In this document: positions 1 to 12,600 of the stretch, piece after piece
Numbering within the stretch: position 1 is the stretch's first letter
Layout of the letters: each line of letters starts with the position of its first letter
Assembly (NCBI RefSeq): GCF_000003815.2
Contig: NC_049979.1
Span: 16,620,056 to 16,674,891, forward strand
Origin: Branchiostoma floridae
Lineage: Eukaryota; Chordata; Leptocardii; Amphioxiformes; Branchiostomatidae
Length of the DNA stretch: 54,836 bases
Direction of reading: 5' to 3'
Notes under the pieces: generated by a model
What the model saw: the letters and a program-made list of their open reading frames with translations, nothing else
What the model was told of the DNA's origin: nothing
Databases searched by the model: none
Made by a program: the position numbers and the translations under genes

Positions 1-2
1 AA

Positions 3-1408
3 CTGGCCCTGTTTGACCTGGAGGAGCTCAATCTGCTGGATCCATGCCGTGTGGAATGTGATGGTCCGACCGCTGAGCTCCAAGGCGCCAACACGTCCTT
101 GAAGAAGGGGAAAGTGACGAAAACTGACGGGACAAGAATAGACGCAACTATCAAGTCATACAGGAACAAGATAGACGACACAACCGTCGGGGACTTTACC
201 ACCGGCAGGTGTGTTGAAATAGTTTAATAGATGAATATACATTCGGCAGAAACAATGTCCTTTTCAATTCTTATCAGAAATGCCACCGAGACAATCACTG
301 CAATGTAACATCTTCGGATAACGTACATGGTGTAATTCCGATTGGAATAAGGTTTGTAGTCAATTATCGGAAAAAATGTGTGTGACCTTTGTCAATGTCG
401 TTCATTTCCAACAGGAAGTTGAATCACGACAACATCCTCCGTTTTTTCGGTGTCTGCTTCACGGCAGAAATACCACAACTAGTCCTACAAGCAGCCGATG
501 GTTCTCTGCGGGACCATCTTCAGAAGTTTACCCATATGTTGCCCAAGTTCGGACAGAACATTCTGCCAGCCATGAGGGGCGTCTGTGCCGGGCTCCAGTA
601 TCTGCACAGCAAACAACTCGTCAGTTTCGTCTTGTCGCAAGATACTGTCCTGGTACGCTTTGGGCTTTGCACAAAAATACAGCTCTTTCTATAACGCCAC
701 AAGCAATGATTAACACAGTTTTTTTCTAAGTGGAAAATAGTTCTTTTTCATGTCATGATCTTTAAAAAAACTAACGTCTTAAATTTCTCTTTCTGGTTAA
801 AGGTTGTAGAGGGTGAAAAGAACAGCGGAGAAGACAGGTTCAAACTGGCGCACGTGGGCGAGCCGCGGCTACTTCACCTGTCCCCGGATGACTCCAGCGG
901 TCCAGCAGGGCAGTACGTCTACTTACCTCCGGAAGTGCTGCGTGGAGATGTGGTTTATGACAGCCGCTCTGACATGTACGCACTGGGCCTGATGATGTGG
1001 GAGGTGTGGTGTGAGCAGAAGGTAAGAAAACAGATACAGTGCTGCATGTAGTCTTTGAGGGAGGAGATGAGGCATTCAGATATTGATATCATGGATGATA
1101 AAAACTGTATATAATTCCTTGCGATATACAAAATACGCCCCTTAACTTATATAAACACTGACACTGATGATTATCTATTCCTGTTTTGGCAGGTATTTGG
1201 TGACGCGGCAGAGACCGTCACTCTGCAGTCCTTTATCGACACCAACCTGCAGCTGGAGACGTCCCAGCACCACAAACACACCACTGTTGAAGATGGAGCA
1301 GGGGAAACATGGCGGACCGTCATGCAAGGATGTCTGCTACCACCTGACAATCGTACCCTGACCCCCTCTGACGCCATAAAAAAGCTCGAGGACATAAACT
1401 GGCGCTAG
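3..1408 (+). CDS. Kinase-fold protein lacking catalytic motifs (pseudokinase), 3' four exons, 5' partial
   Basis: Exons are 3-208, 415-652, 803-1021 and 1193-1408. All have GT/AG borders and stay in one frame for 292 residues to a TAG stop. Seen: a beta-3-like lysine (ATIKSYR), an alpha-C/beta-4 stretch (HDNILRFFGVC), an alpha-E stretch (GLQYLHSKQLV), an APE-like YLPPE and an alpha-F motif (RSDMYALGLMMWE). These are the C-terminal two thirds of a protein-kinase domain. The HRD catalytic loop reads SFVLSQDTVLV, and the DFG position reads HVG in KLAHVGE, so both catalytic aspartates are missing. Inference: a catalytically dead scaffold or regulator. I cannot assign a named family. The start lies off the left edge. 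It is an expressed-looking gene, since four exons keep frame and splice sites, not a decayed copy. Confidence 0.75.
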
Positions 1409-2903
1409 TTGTGATCATTGATAGCAGGAGATGACGTTTTACACTCGTAATTTACAAATATGCTCCATTAATGCAGTCTTGAAAAGATATAGACTGATAG
1501 GCTTTATTCCTTGTTGCTCCATTTGTTATCACATTTTATGTTGAATCTGATTTTTATAGAATATTGTGATATTATGTATGTGAAGAACACAGCAAATCAA
1601 ATAAGTTCCTCGAACCTTGACCACAAACACAATGGTTAAAGCACGGAGATGTATAAATGGCGATAAACATAATATTCATGATTTTGATAAATGGTCACAA
1701 CACTACACAGTTTGTCAATTCTACATTCAGTGATATATACATGTATCTCCCATGATGAGGTCATATAAAAATGTTTCTTGTGGTTAACGAGTGCTGGCAG
1801 ATTTTCCTATATGCTTTCTTTCATTGACAAGTAGATCAGTATTCAAGGAGCCTGTAGTAGTTTTATCCAATTAAAAGTATGCATCCAGAACAATACAATA
1901 GGTTTAAACTGGCACATGTAGGCGCCAGTTCATGTGAATTTAGTTGTTTATCTTACATTGTGTGTGGTTGCAAGGGTGTTCATTTGAGAACAAATCTGTG
2001 TAGAAATAATCTCCTATTTGAACTATTTGAGTCTGCTCCTAACAACCTAACTTTTCAAATTTTCTCCACAGATGTAAGAGGCATAAATACACAAGGACCT
2101 GCTCAGATTGTATATATCATGATACATTTCTTTAATTCCTCATCATTTATAGAATAGTCTGTAAAGATAACATACAGCTATCAAGGTCTATATAACAGAC
2201 CATGTGTTCATGAAGAAAACTATAGATGACTTTTGGTTAGTTACATCTAGTTGCTGTTCCAGGTCTATTGATGTAACCTGTAATCTTGAAGTGGCCTTCA
2301 AGCCTTGTTACATGATAACCCTTCAGTGCAAAAAAACTACCTGCAAGCTCAACTCCATCACAATACTTACACATGTATGATTTGAAATGGATCGGAAATT
2401 ATCTTTTTGGTAATTTGGGATAAGCAAGTTGTATTAAGTGCTTTCCATACTTTAACAAACCTGTATATGTTGTGAATCTGCTCATATATCACATATACAG
2501 TAATATGTTCAAATATTTGCTTTTATAATTAATTGGAACGACTCCAAAGATCGGGGTAGACAACACATATGCATGAAGATTATACACTGTAGCTTATACC
2601 TTCCACATATTTTCCTTCATACAATTGCTGTGTATGCCAGTATCCAATTGTACATGTATGTGTGGCCTTATATGCACATGTACATCTGTAGCATTGATTA
2701 TAATTTCTATACAGCTACTACAAAGCTAGTATCAGCATTTCGTGTAAAAGCATCAGTGAGTAGTGCCAAGTTGAAGCTGTACAACAATTGTCTTGACTTG
2801 AAAGTCATCAGTGTTGGTAAAGTCATTCTGGATCAGATTCAACTGTAACTTCGACACTATTCAGTACATAATATCTCGACCTGTCTCCTACATCGATGTA
2901 GTG
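1409..2903. other. Non-coding stretch downstream of the pseudokinase
   Basis: AT-rich sequence without an ORF I would call a gene. It holds one short echo of the pseudokinase DFG-region exon at about 1901-1926 (reported as a finding). It probably includes the 3' UTR of the pseudokinase and the intergenic space before the NFRKB 3' end. Confidence 0.6.
1900..1926 (+). pseudogene. Short echo of pseudokinase exon 3 (RFKLAHVG)
   Basis: This stretch encodes NRFKLAHVGA. It matches the RFKLAHVG octapeptide of the exon at 803-1021 (about 838-861). Over the 24 shared bases, four differ, all in third codon positions, and none changes an amino acid. Similarity stops on both sides. It may be a relic of a duplicated exon or a diverged paralogue fragment. 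The match is very short. Confidence 0.35.
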
Positions 2904-3341
2904 NNNNNNNNNNNNNNNNNNNNNNNNNNNNNNNNNNNNNNNNNNNNNNNNNNNNNNNNNNNNNNNNNNNNNNNNNNNNNNNNNNNNNNNNNNNNNNNNN
3001 NNNNNNNNNNNNNNNNNNNNNNNNNNNNNNNNNNNNNNNNNNNNNNNNNNNNNNNNNNNNNNNNNNNNNNNNNNNNNNNNNNNNNNNNNNNNNNNNNNNN
3101 NNNNNNNNNNNNNNNATCTGTAGCATTGATATGATGTCTATACAGCTACTACAAAGCTAGTATCAGCATTTCGTGTAAAAGCATCAGTGAGTAGTGCCAA
3201 GTTGAAGCTGTACAACAATTGTCTTGACTTGAAAGTTCATCAGTGTTGGTAAAAGTCATTCTGGATCAGATTCAAACTGTAACTTCGAACACTATTCCAG
3301 TACATAATTATCTCGACCTGGTCTCCTACCATCGATGTAAG
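2684..3341. repeat. Gap 2904-3115 (N) with duplicated flanks
   Basis: The 212 N are bordered by two copies of the same sequence: 2684-2903 on the left and 3116-3341 on the right. The right copy differs mainly by about nine single-base doublings packed into its last 100 bases. This looks like two overlapping contig ends that were not merged rather than a genomic duplication. Confidence 0.85.
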
Positions 3342-3614
3342 TGTCAATTTTAAGGAAAACTGTGTTTTATATGATACTGCTCAGTTGTAAAATTTTCATG
3401 ACAAAAAAAACAAACAACTCTGACTAAAAATAATTCAAACAGAAAACATATAAATCTGCTTATATCACTTTGGCACTCCCAAATACTTTCAGTGAAAAAA
3501 TTGAACATTTGCACGGAATCTCTTAAAATACTACTTTTCACGGTACCATAATACTGTGCTTCTATGATATTGAATTCCACAAAAAATAAAGGAAGTTAAT
3601 TAGAAACCGGTGAT

Positions 3615-6600
3615 TCATTTCTTCTCTGACTGGTCATGTGACTGAGATGCTTTAAGTTGGCTCAAAATCTTTTCCTGCAATTTCTGTTGAGCCTGGCTTC
3701 TTGCCGTTGCCAGTGTTGCAGGCTGAGCCCTAAGTACAGTAGTCGCCACAGGGCTTCTCAAGGCGGCTGATGTTGGTGCTACACCTGACACAGCTGTCAT
3801 GGTGGCACCTGATACAGCTGGTCTTGTGGCACCTGGTACAGCTGACACAGCCACACCAGTCACTACACTCTTGGCTGGTGTGAGATGTGTGGTTGTGACA
3901 GACTTGGTCATGACTAAGTTTGGAGGGAGTGTTGTTATAATTCCGAGAGACTGTGCTACTGCCGAGGGTAGAAATGTTGGAGTGGCTCGGGAGAGGTGAT
4001 GTCCGGTTATTGATACCGCTGGCTGCTGGGGACCACTTCTGGGTTGCCCTAGTGACGCCAGAGTCTGTGCCTGGATGGTGGGTGTAGGGAGCGTAGAGGG
4101 CTGCCCTGATGCTGAGGGAGACTGTGCCTGGATCTGCTGAGCTTGCCCTGCTATACCCATATTCTGTGCCTGTTGCAGCACAGCTGCAGCTGCTGTGGTT
4201 TGTGTTCCTGGCTGAGGCTGTCCTGCGGCACTTGCTGCAGATGCCTGGCCAGCCGCAGCAGTTCCAGGACCCTGCCCTGCCCCCTGAACACTCAACCCAG
4301 GCACTTGGCCAATCACAGTGGCAAACCCTGGAAGTTGACTCTGTCCTTGGATCTGGAAAGGCTGTGTTATAAAGCTTAGGGGCTTCCCTGTGACAATGGG
4401 CCCAATCTTAGTGCCAACTGGCATCTTAGTTAGAACAATACTTTTACCTAACCCCGCTAGACTGGCCGTAGGAAGGGTACCTCGCAGGATAGTAGGAGTG
4501 GTGATAGCCGCACCCTTGAGCAGGCCTGGGCTGNNNNNNNNNNNNNNNNNNNNNNNNNNNNNNNNNNNNNNNNNNNNNNNNNNNNNNNNNNNNNNNNNNN
4601 NNNNNNNNNNNNNNNNNNNNNNNNNNNNNNNNNNNNNNNNNNNNNNNNNNNNNNNNNNNNNNNNNNNNNNNNNNNNNNNNNNNNNNNNNNNNNNNNNNNN
4701 NNNNNNNNNNNNNNNNNNNNNNNNNNNNNNNNNNNNNNNNNNNNNNNNNNNNNNNNNNNNNNNNNNNNNNNNNNNNNNNNNNNNNNNNNNNNNNNNNNNN
4801 NNNNNNNNNNNNNNNNNNNNNNNNNNNNNNNNNNNNNNNNNNNNNNNNNNNNNNNNNNNNNNNNNNNNNNNNNNNNNNNNNNNNNNNNNNNNNNNNNNNN
4901 NNNNNNNNNNNNNNNNNNNNNNNNNNNNNNNNNNNNNNNNNNNNNNNNNNNNNNNNNNNNNNNNNNNNNNNNNNNNNNNNNNNNNNNNNNNNNNNNNNNN
5001 NNNNNNNNNNNNNNNNNNNNNNNNNNNNNNNNNNNNNNNNNNNNNNNNNNNNNNNNNNNNNNNNNNNNNNNNNNNNNNNNNNNNNNNNNNNNNNNNNNNN
5101 NNNNNNNNNNNNNNNNNNNNNNNNNNNNNNNNNNNNNNNNNNNNNNNNNNNNNNNNNNNNNNNNNNNNNNNNNNNNNNNNNNNNNNNNNNNNNNNNNNNN
5201 NNNNNNNNNNNNNNNNNNNNNNNNNNNNNNNNNNNNNNNNNNNNNNNNNNNNNNNNNNNNNNNNNNNNNNNNNNNNNNNNNNNNNNNNNNNNNNNNNNNN
5301 NNNNNNGTGGAGGCATTACCAGTCTCAGACCAGGCTTTGTGGAGGGCCTGTGTGTCAAGGGTGCTCTAGGCGGATCTGCTACCTTCAGTTGTACCGGCTG
5401 GGCCACCTTCAGTCTTGGGACTTGGAGGTCGAGGGACACCCGAGGTTTGGGCTGGGGGGTAGGCTTCTTGGCTGGCTCCTGCGCCAGTGGTGATGGTGGC
5501 AGTGTTGGTTTCAGGGGAGAGGGTGCCGGCAGGGATGATGTTGGACTTGAACTTGGCTGAGAACTTGGCTGACTTGAGGACAGGGATGATGGGATAGGGG
5601 AGATACTCTGGAAGCCTGAAATACATGGAGGGAGTCTTTATGTTATGTAACTTTCAATCAAAACACTTTGACATGAGTTATGTCTTTACTACCATACAAT
5701 ATACATATATCTTCCACTAAACCTTATGAAAATTTCATATTCATGGAAATGTAAGAGGATGATGTGCTATGTACAGTATACCTGCTGAAACACAATGACA
5801 GCTCATTGTAATTTTCTGACCTGGTGGGAGGACTGGAGGCTTGGGTGAAGGTGTGGATGGTGCAGACTTGCATCTGGTCACCTCCGAGCTGACAGCTGTC
5901 TTAGCAGGCGTTGTCACAGTTGTAGAAGTAGCTGTTGCAGATGTAGTCATGGCTGTGGAGCTCACAATGGCAGGCTGCTTGGATTTCTAGAAAGTGTGAT
6001 ATTCATTACAGTTTTAGTTACATATGAGAAGGACAACACTATGAAATGATGGGGTGATAATCTTCTGGGTGGTACAATGATGCGTGCCTGCATAGACTCT
6101 ACCTTGCACGAGATATGACATTTAAAACATGGGGAAAGTTCTCAAAAGTCTCTGTCACCTGTATTCAAGTTGTATCATTACATCTAAAATATATGCTACA
6201 TAAAACCTCCCTATGGAATCATTATTGACTAAATCATACAAGATGCATCACTAAGCAATCACAGTGTAAAACTATTTCATTTAAAGGCACACAGAATACA
6301 TAACGATGGTATGCTGTTTACAGCACAATGCCATTCAACATGCTGTTGGTCAGTAGGGAAGAAATACTGATTTTGTTGAACTATATAAAAGATATATTGA
6401 CACCTTAGCAGCTTTCTGCTTCTGTTGAGCTGCTTTCTTCTGTCTGGCTGCTTCCATCTCCACCTCATGGATTCGCACTGTAGCAGAGGAGGCAGAAATC
6501 AGAGTTTTTGTTAGTGAAGAATAAAACATAGCAACTATGTAATATAATGGTACATCATGTACATTATAAAATAAGTTACAATGTACATTGTATAAGGGGG

Positions 6601-9600
6601 CATGCTGACAGAAGCAAAATAATGCAAAGGATCTTAAATAGCAGTGCTAAGTTGAAAAATGCTTTGATAGACCTTATACTATTGAAGCTATGATACAATA
6701 TTTCTAATACTAGTAATAGTCACATAAGTTGTTTACAGTAGAACATAATTTGTGATAGATCATCTATTTGTGACTTACTGAAATCGTCCTCTGTCCGGTT
6801 CCTGTGCAGGTAGATCCACACCTTCCTGATGGGGTCATACTTCACACAGGGGTCCTTCTCATAGTGGAGCCGATCCAAGGCTCCACTCACTACAGCATTG
6901 ATCTGTAACAGGTAATTCATGCACACATTAGGCCTGTGAATAACTGTGATGCATGACTATCACTTACTGCCAAACTACATGTACATGACAGGCCATAATC
7001 AAACCAACAAGAACAAAACAGTTACCTGTGAGTCAGTCGCATCTTTAGCCAGGTAGCTGGAGTCCTTCAACAGCTCACAGATCTGAAGTGAAGACACAAT
7101 GAGCCAAGTTAATAACTAAATAAGAATTTCAACTCTGGAAATTACATGTACTAGAAACAGATTGAAATGGAATTGCAAACAATATTCATGCCAAAGCCCT
7201 GTGCACTAGTTTTACCTCTGCCCTGGTGCCCTCCCCATTTGGAAGTCTTGCTGCAGCATCTCGAACTGGAGAAGAACATTATGTCATTGAAGAGAATGTA
7301 TGAAAAACAGGTTTAGATACAATGTATGTATCCACTGTGATTTCCAATAACAGCTGACTCGATACAAATCAGATTATGTGCATTGTACATGCAGTGTCTA
7401 CAGACAGTACAATTTACAGGTACATGTATGCTCCATATTGGTCAAAATATCTCTATTTATAAGAATTGGTGTATTCTAACAAAAATCAAAATACTACATT
7501 GTAAATTGTGACATGGCACCTCAGTCACTAACCTAATGAGAGTATTGTGACACAAGCTGGCCGATCAGGCACAAGCAGGGAGTGTTCCCTGGCCTTGTTA
7601 AAGGTGGTTTCCTTCCCCTTCACCCCCTTGACTGGCCCCACCACTGCCTCGTAACCATGCATGCGGTATGTGAAAGGTTTGTGGGGTCCCTGGTAACGGG
7701 CTTCCTCCTGAAAATAAGTAAAGGCACCGTTAAGCTTTGCAGTTTTAAGAATATTATAAATTATAAAGTGATCAATTTAGTACATGATTAGTCAGACTGT
7801 GATATACAACTTATGATAGGGTCATCATCAGCGAGGGTCTTTTAATAAATCTTACTTAGCAGTAGTGCTGATACATCTATGTAGGACTACTGTAGAAGCT
7901 TGCTGCATTTGAAACGTTCAGGGAAACTGTGAAAAAGATGTCCAAACCTGTTTCCTGAACTCTTCCTTTTCCTGCCCATTGCTTGGCCTGACAACATAGT
8001 CAGTTCTCCTGCAGTAACAAAGGAACATTGTCAAGATTCAATCTTTAGTAGAACATTGTGTGATAGTTTCTAATTTCTATGTAAATGCACAGCCTATGTG
8101 CTTCAGCTATTTATGTCCTTGCAATCATTCATGCTAATTACAAAGTACTTCTCATTAACAGCAAAAAGAGTGTTCTCACATTCTGGGAGGAGGAACAGGC
8201 GAGCTCTGTTTTCCCTCTGACTCCTGCAAAAGGAACAACATACGGTCATCAGCAGCCATCTTAAGATGATACACAAGAAGAATATTTTCCATTTTTAAGG
8301 GTAAAATCTATGTGACAGAGCCCTAACTTTAGTATAGCTAGGAGCAGGCCATGTATAAGAATAGGGTTAATTCAATGACAGACTGCCTGTGACTGTGGAC
8401 AGGAGCAGACTATGAAACACCTTCTTGTCTGCCCCCTCCTGTCCGAACCATGCATCAAAGAAGATCTGGAAGCTCTGACCCCCAGAGGAAAGGAGTGTGC
8501 AGAGTATTGGAGCAGGAAAGTTTAGTGATGACACGACGAAGAGAAGAATGTCAGGCCCTTACACACATTCCATTGTAATCCTCCCTACACTGAATTGTAT
8601 GATAATGAGTTGATGAAATTTATGACAAAATTTACACTAGACTGACCTGTTTCTGGTTCAGCCCCAGTCCCTGTAGCCACTGCTTACACAATAATGTCAA
8701 GTCTGAATCTGAGGCTTGTCCTGGTGGAGAAAAATAACAGCTGACAATTATTATCTAATCTATGGCTATTGACTAAGAATTATTTAGACTGGATTATGAA
8801 TTAGTTACACCTATGTCGGCCAATTAAAAAATTGCATTATATAGATAATTTTTACACATCTGCTAAATATATCATGTATCCTAGGTAAAGTGCATAACTA
8901 AAGCATTCTGTTAAGTTGCTTGCCACTATTTATACATGAAATAAGCAACATATCAAAAACATGCTGACCTATCCATTTCCAGTCCTGTGTTCCACTCCTG
9001 TACTCCACACAGGGGCAGAAGGATGGTGGCAGTGCTGGTAGGAGGAAAGATGTGCATGGGTCAGTAAGATATAGTGTTGCAAAATTGCAAAGGAGAAAAA
9101 ATGTCAAAGCAAAGTTTAATAACCAACGGACTGGTAACCATGCAAAACAGGCTGTTTTGTATGATGATCAGCCCATAGGTTATTTGTGAAGAAATATCCG
9201 GCATGCATCTCAGCTACTGACCATTGGATTTGCCAGCCAGTAACCTGAGGGCAGGTTGAACCAGCTGAGACCAGTCCCTGTGGGTGGAGTACCAGGCGTT
9301 CAGCAGGCTGGTGGGGGCAGACTGCCAGTCTCGCACAAACTCCTCCAGCTGGGAGGGGCAAAGGGCATGGGGAGTCAGGCTTTTTTTCACTGGTAGTGCT
9401 TTGAATAAGGAATTTCTTTTAATTGGTGTTCCCATAGGAAATGTGTTTTCTTTTTCTTCCTATATTCCTTTTCACCATCTATTTGTATGTCTATCTAAAA
9501 CTACAAATATTCTATGAATTAACTCAACAGTATGTGAAGCTGCAATATACTGGAACGTATCAAGTGATATCCAGTAAATCTGCAAGCTTACTAGTATTTC

Positions 9601-12600
9601 TAGGAGATACAATACTGATAGCATTAAGCACGGAGGAATGAGAACTCAAGCTGCTCACCTGTCTGATACTGAGGGCCTGCTCTGATGTACGCTGCATAAT
9701 GGACTTGAGCAGCACAAAAAAACTGACATACATCCCTCCTACAGACTTTCTGTTTGCACAAATACAAAACAACACACGGTTAGGAGAAGAAAACTCTACG
9801 AAGTTAGCTTGATATTTGATCAACAGAGTTTACAACATGGCATAATCATAAATGAACCCTAACTCCAGGAAAATGAGTCTGAAAATAGACAGTGTCAAAG
9901 TTCTGAAGCAAAGTTAAATTGTAATTTTTGACATAGATATTTGACTTTGTTTCTAGCAATTGGTTCAAAGACTCCCTTTAACATCCACTTTTCATTTCAG
10001 AGTGTTACACAGTGCAAAGTAGGCCCTTAAAGACAAAAGCGTGACAATTGCAAACTTACTCAAGATATTCTCTCCACATACAGTGAAATTTGAAGACCTT
10101 TTGACTTACAATTTTCCAGCCATCACCCCTGTCTGTGCAGCTGCCACACCTCCAGCATTGGCAGCACCTATGGACGACTGGTCCTCTTCCACCTTGGGCT
10201 CTGCTTTGGGCTTCTTCCTGGGCCGATCCTTCTTCTCCTTCTTCTTCACCACAGGTGGTGAAAAGGATGTCATCACTACAACAACAACAGAGGAGTAGTC
10301 ACTATGTAGCCATGGGAATCATATTACCAGTCATAGCAATCTCTTCCCCATTTGATTTGGAAATATAAGTACAAAATCAACCAAACTGTCTTACTTTGCC
10401 TGGGTAGAGCAGGTCTGCGATTAGTTCTCAAGATGACTTCATTAAGGCTCATGCCCTGTGTGTCCAGCTCTGGTGCATCCTGGGTAACACATATTGTAAG
10501 AACTGTGGTTGAAAATGCTGAATCTTTGTTTAATGCATCTAATTACAACATACAATTTCAATATCTATAAATTAATGAATGAATGAATGTATGAACTTTT
10601 AATGAAATTTATTGCTTGACAATTGAACGGGCCGACAACGTATGGCAACAACTACTAAAATACATACAGATACAGAACAAACAAATATTATCAATAGCAA
10701 TCACATTGCTGTCACACTTAAGATGCAAGACTCAACATCTACAAAGAAAAAAAAGAAAAACAAAGAGATACTTGATAAGCTATAATAATATACAAGTAAT
10801 GTTAAATCACCTCTTGTTCTGTTCGTCTTCTCTTGTGCCTGAGTAGCATCTTGGTGATTTCCTGGTCAGTTGGAGTGGGTGGAGGGGGAAGTGGAGGAGG
10901 AGGGGGCTGGAGAACTGTGGAGGCTGCTTCATGTGTAGAAACAAAGGGTGTAATCTTACCAAAAGAAGATCATATTCAACAAGATACAGGCACTTACCTT
11001 ATCTATACATGTAGCTTTATGTAGGGAAAAAGTAATGCCGTGACTTTATAGTTTTACTGTTGCTTTTAGCACAATGATTTTTATGTACAGTATTTAAAAT
11101 CAATGATATTGCCATAGGATCAAATTCAGTTTCCTTGTATTGTAAGAGAACTGAGGTCTTCCTACACTAAAAAGTTCTAAGGGGCTCTAGAGAAAATCTA
11201 CAATCAGGATGCCCATGAAATACTATTGAAATACAATCATTATAACATATCATTATAATAGAGATTGTGTGAATTGAGACTGTGTGACATCTATGATAAA
11301 GTCTAGGCATTTCTAACCTGAAGCTCCTAGCTCTGCCCCTTTAGGCCTGGGAGCCATGGTAGACACCACCCTGGGTGTGGTGGGAGGAGAGTCTCCAAAC
11401 AACATGGACACCTGCTGACTCAAAACACTGCTGGCTTCTGGGGGAAGTATTAAGGACAAATGCCTTTCATTATAATCTAAAATAGACCATAACTGTTTCA
11501 GAATATAAAATGCCTTCATGCTTGTAATCTTAAACATGTGTTTTTGCACCCACATTATTACAACAAAGTTCATACAGATGACATTTGATATGACAGTAAT
11601 CAATGTGACATTACATGACAAATACACTTGATCTCTGACTTACATATCCATAGAAATATGAAAAGAGTTCACAGCAGATGTCACTTTTCTACTTACCCTG
11701 GGGAGAATCGGCATCCTCATCAGAGGATGTCTCATCATCCACCTGTAATAGGAAAGCCAATGAGGTTATGGAAGTTTTGTTTACCTAATATAATTGAGGG
11801 ATTTTTTTCTAAAGCATTGGAGCTACAGGGCAATTGACATGCATGTACAAATGACAAAAATCCAATGGGAGAAACAATGTTAGTAAGCTAGTGAAAGAGA
11901 GTAAGAGTTCTAGCCTAAAGAAATGCTTAGATTGAATGTACGGAGGTCTATGTTACAGATAGACATGCTATGTAAACGTCTGGTGAGAAATCCTTTGTGC
12001 CTTACCCCACATTCCTCCTTTACTTCCAGCAGTATCTTGTGGTACATTCTGGAGGCTCTCTGTTGTACAGGATCTGGGCGTGGCTTCCTCTGTTGTTCAG
12101 GGTGGGGAGGGGGAGGCACCCGGTAGTCAGGACCATTCTGTAGTGCAGACTGCAGTACCCTCTGTAAACATAACACGACAACCAGTCTATATCAGTGACA
12201 TTTCCGAATAAATAAATAAATAAATATTAGTGACCAGATAAAAGTAATAACTCTGTATAATGCATTGTAGGTTGGGAGAGTGAAAAGCACACTATCAATG
12301 CTGTTTAAAGTAATAATGTGAGTAGAATGGACAGAAATATTCACACGATGCACAAGCATATGAAGGGCACAAAAGTTATAAATATAGTGAAATGATGATT
12401 TGGGGTTATTTAACACTATTATATATAGGATAGCATATCCTACCTCTCTGGAAATGATGACATCCTTCAGCAGTTTCTGGTAGTATCTCTGCTGGCGAAA
12501 TTTGTAGTCTCTGTACTTGGCTTTCTGACACTTGGCTTTCAGTCGAGCATTGGCTGGGAAAAGGTAGCCACCTACGAAGGAGTCCAGTTTGGAAATGTCA

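Noticed and set aside
3799-5560. Plus-strand ORFs across the NFRKB last exon
   Set aside because: Antisense shadows of the NFRKB coding sequence, partly made of N.
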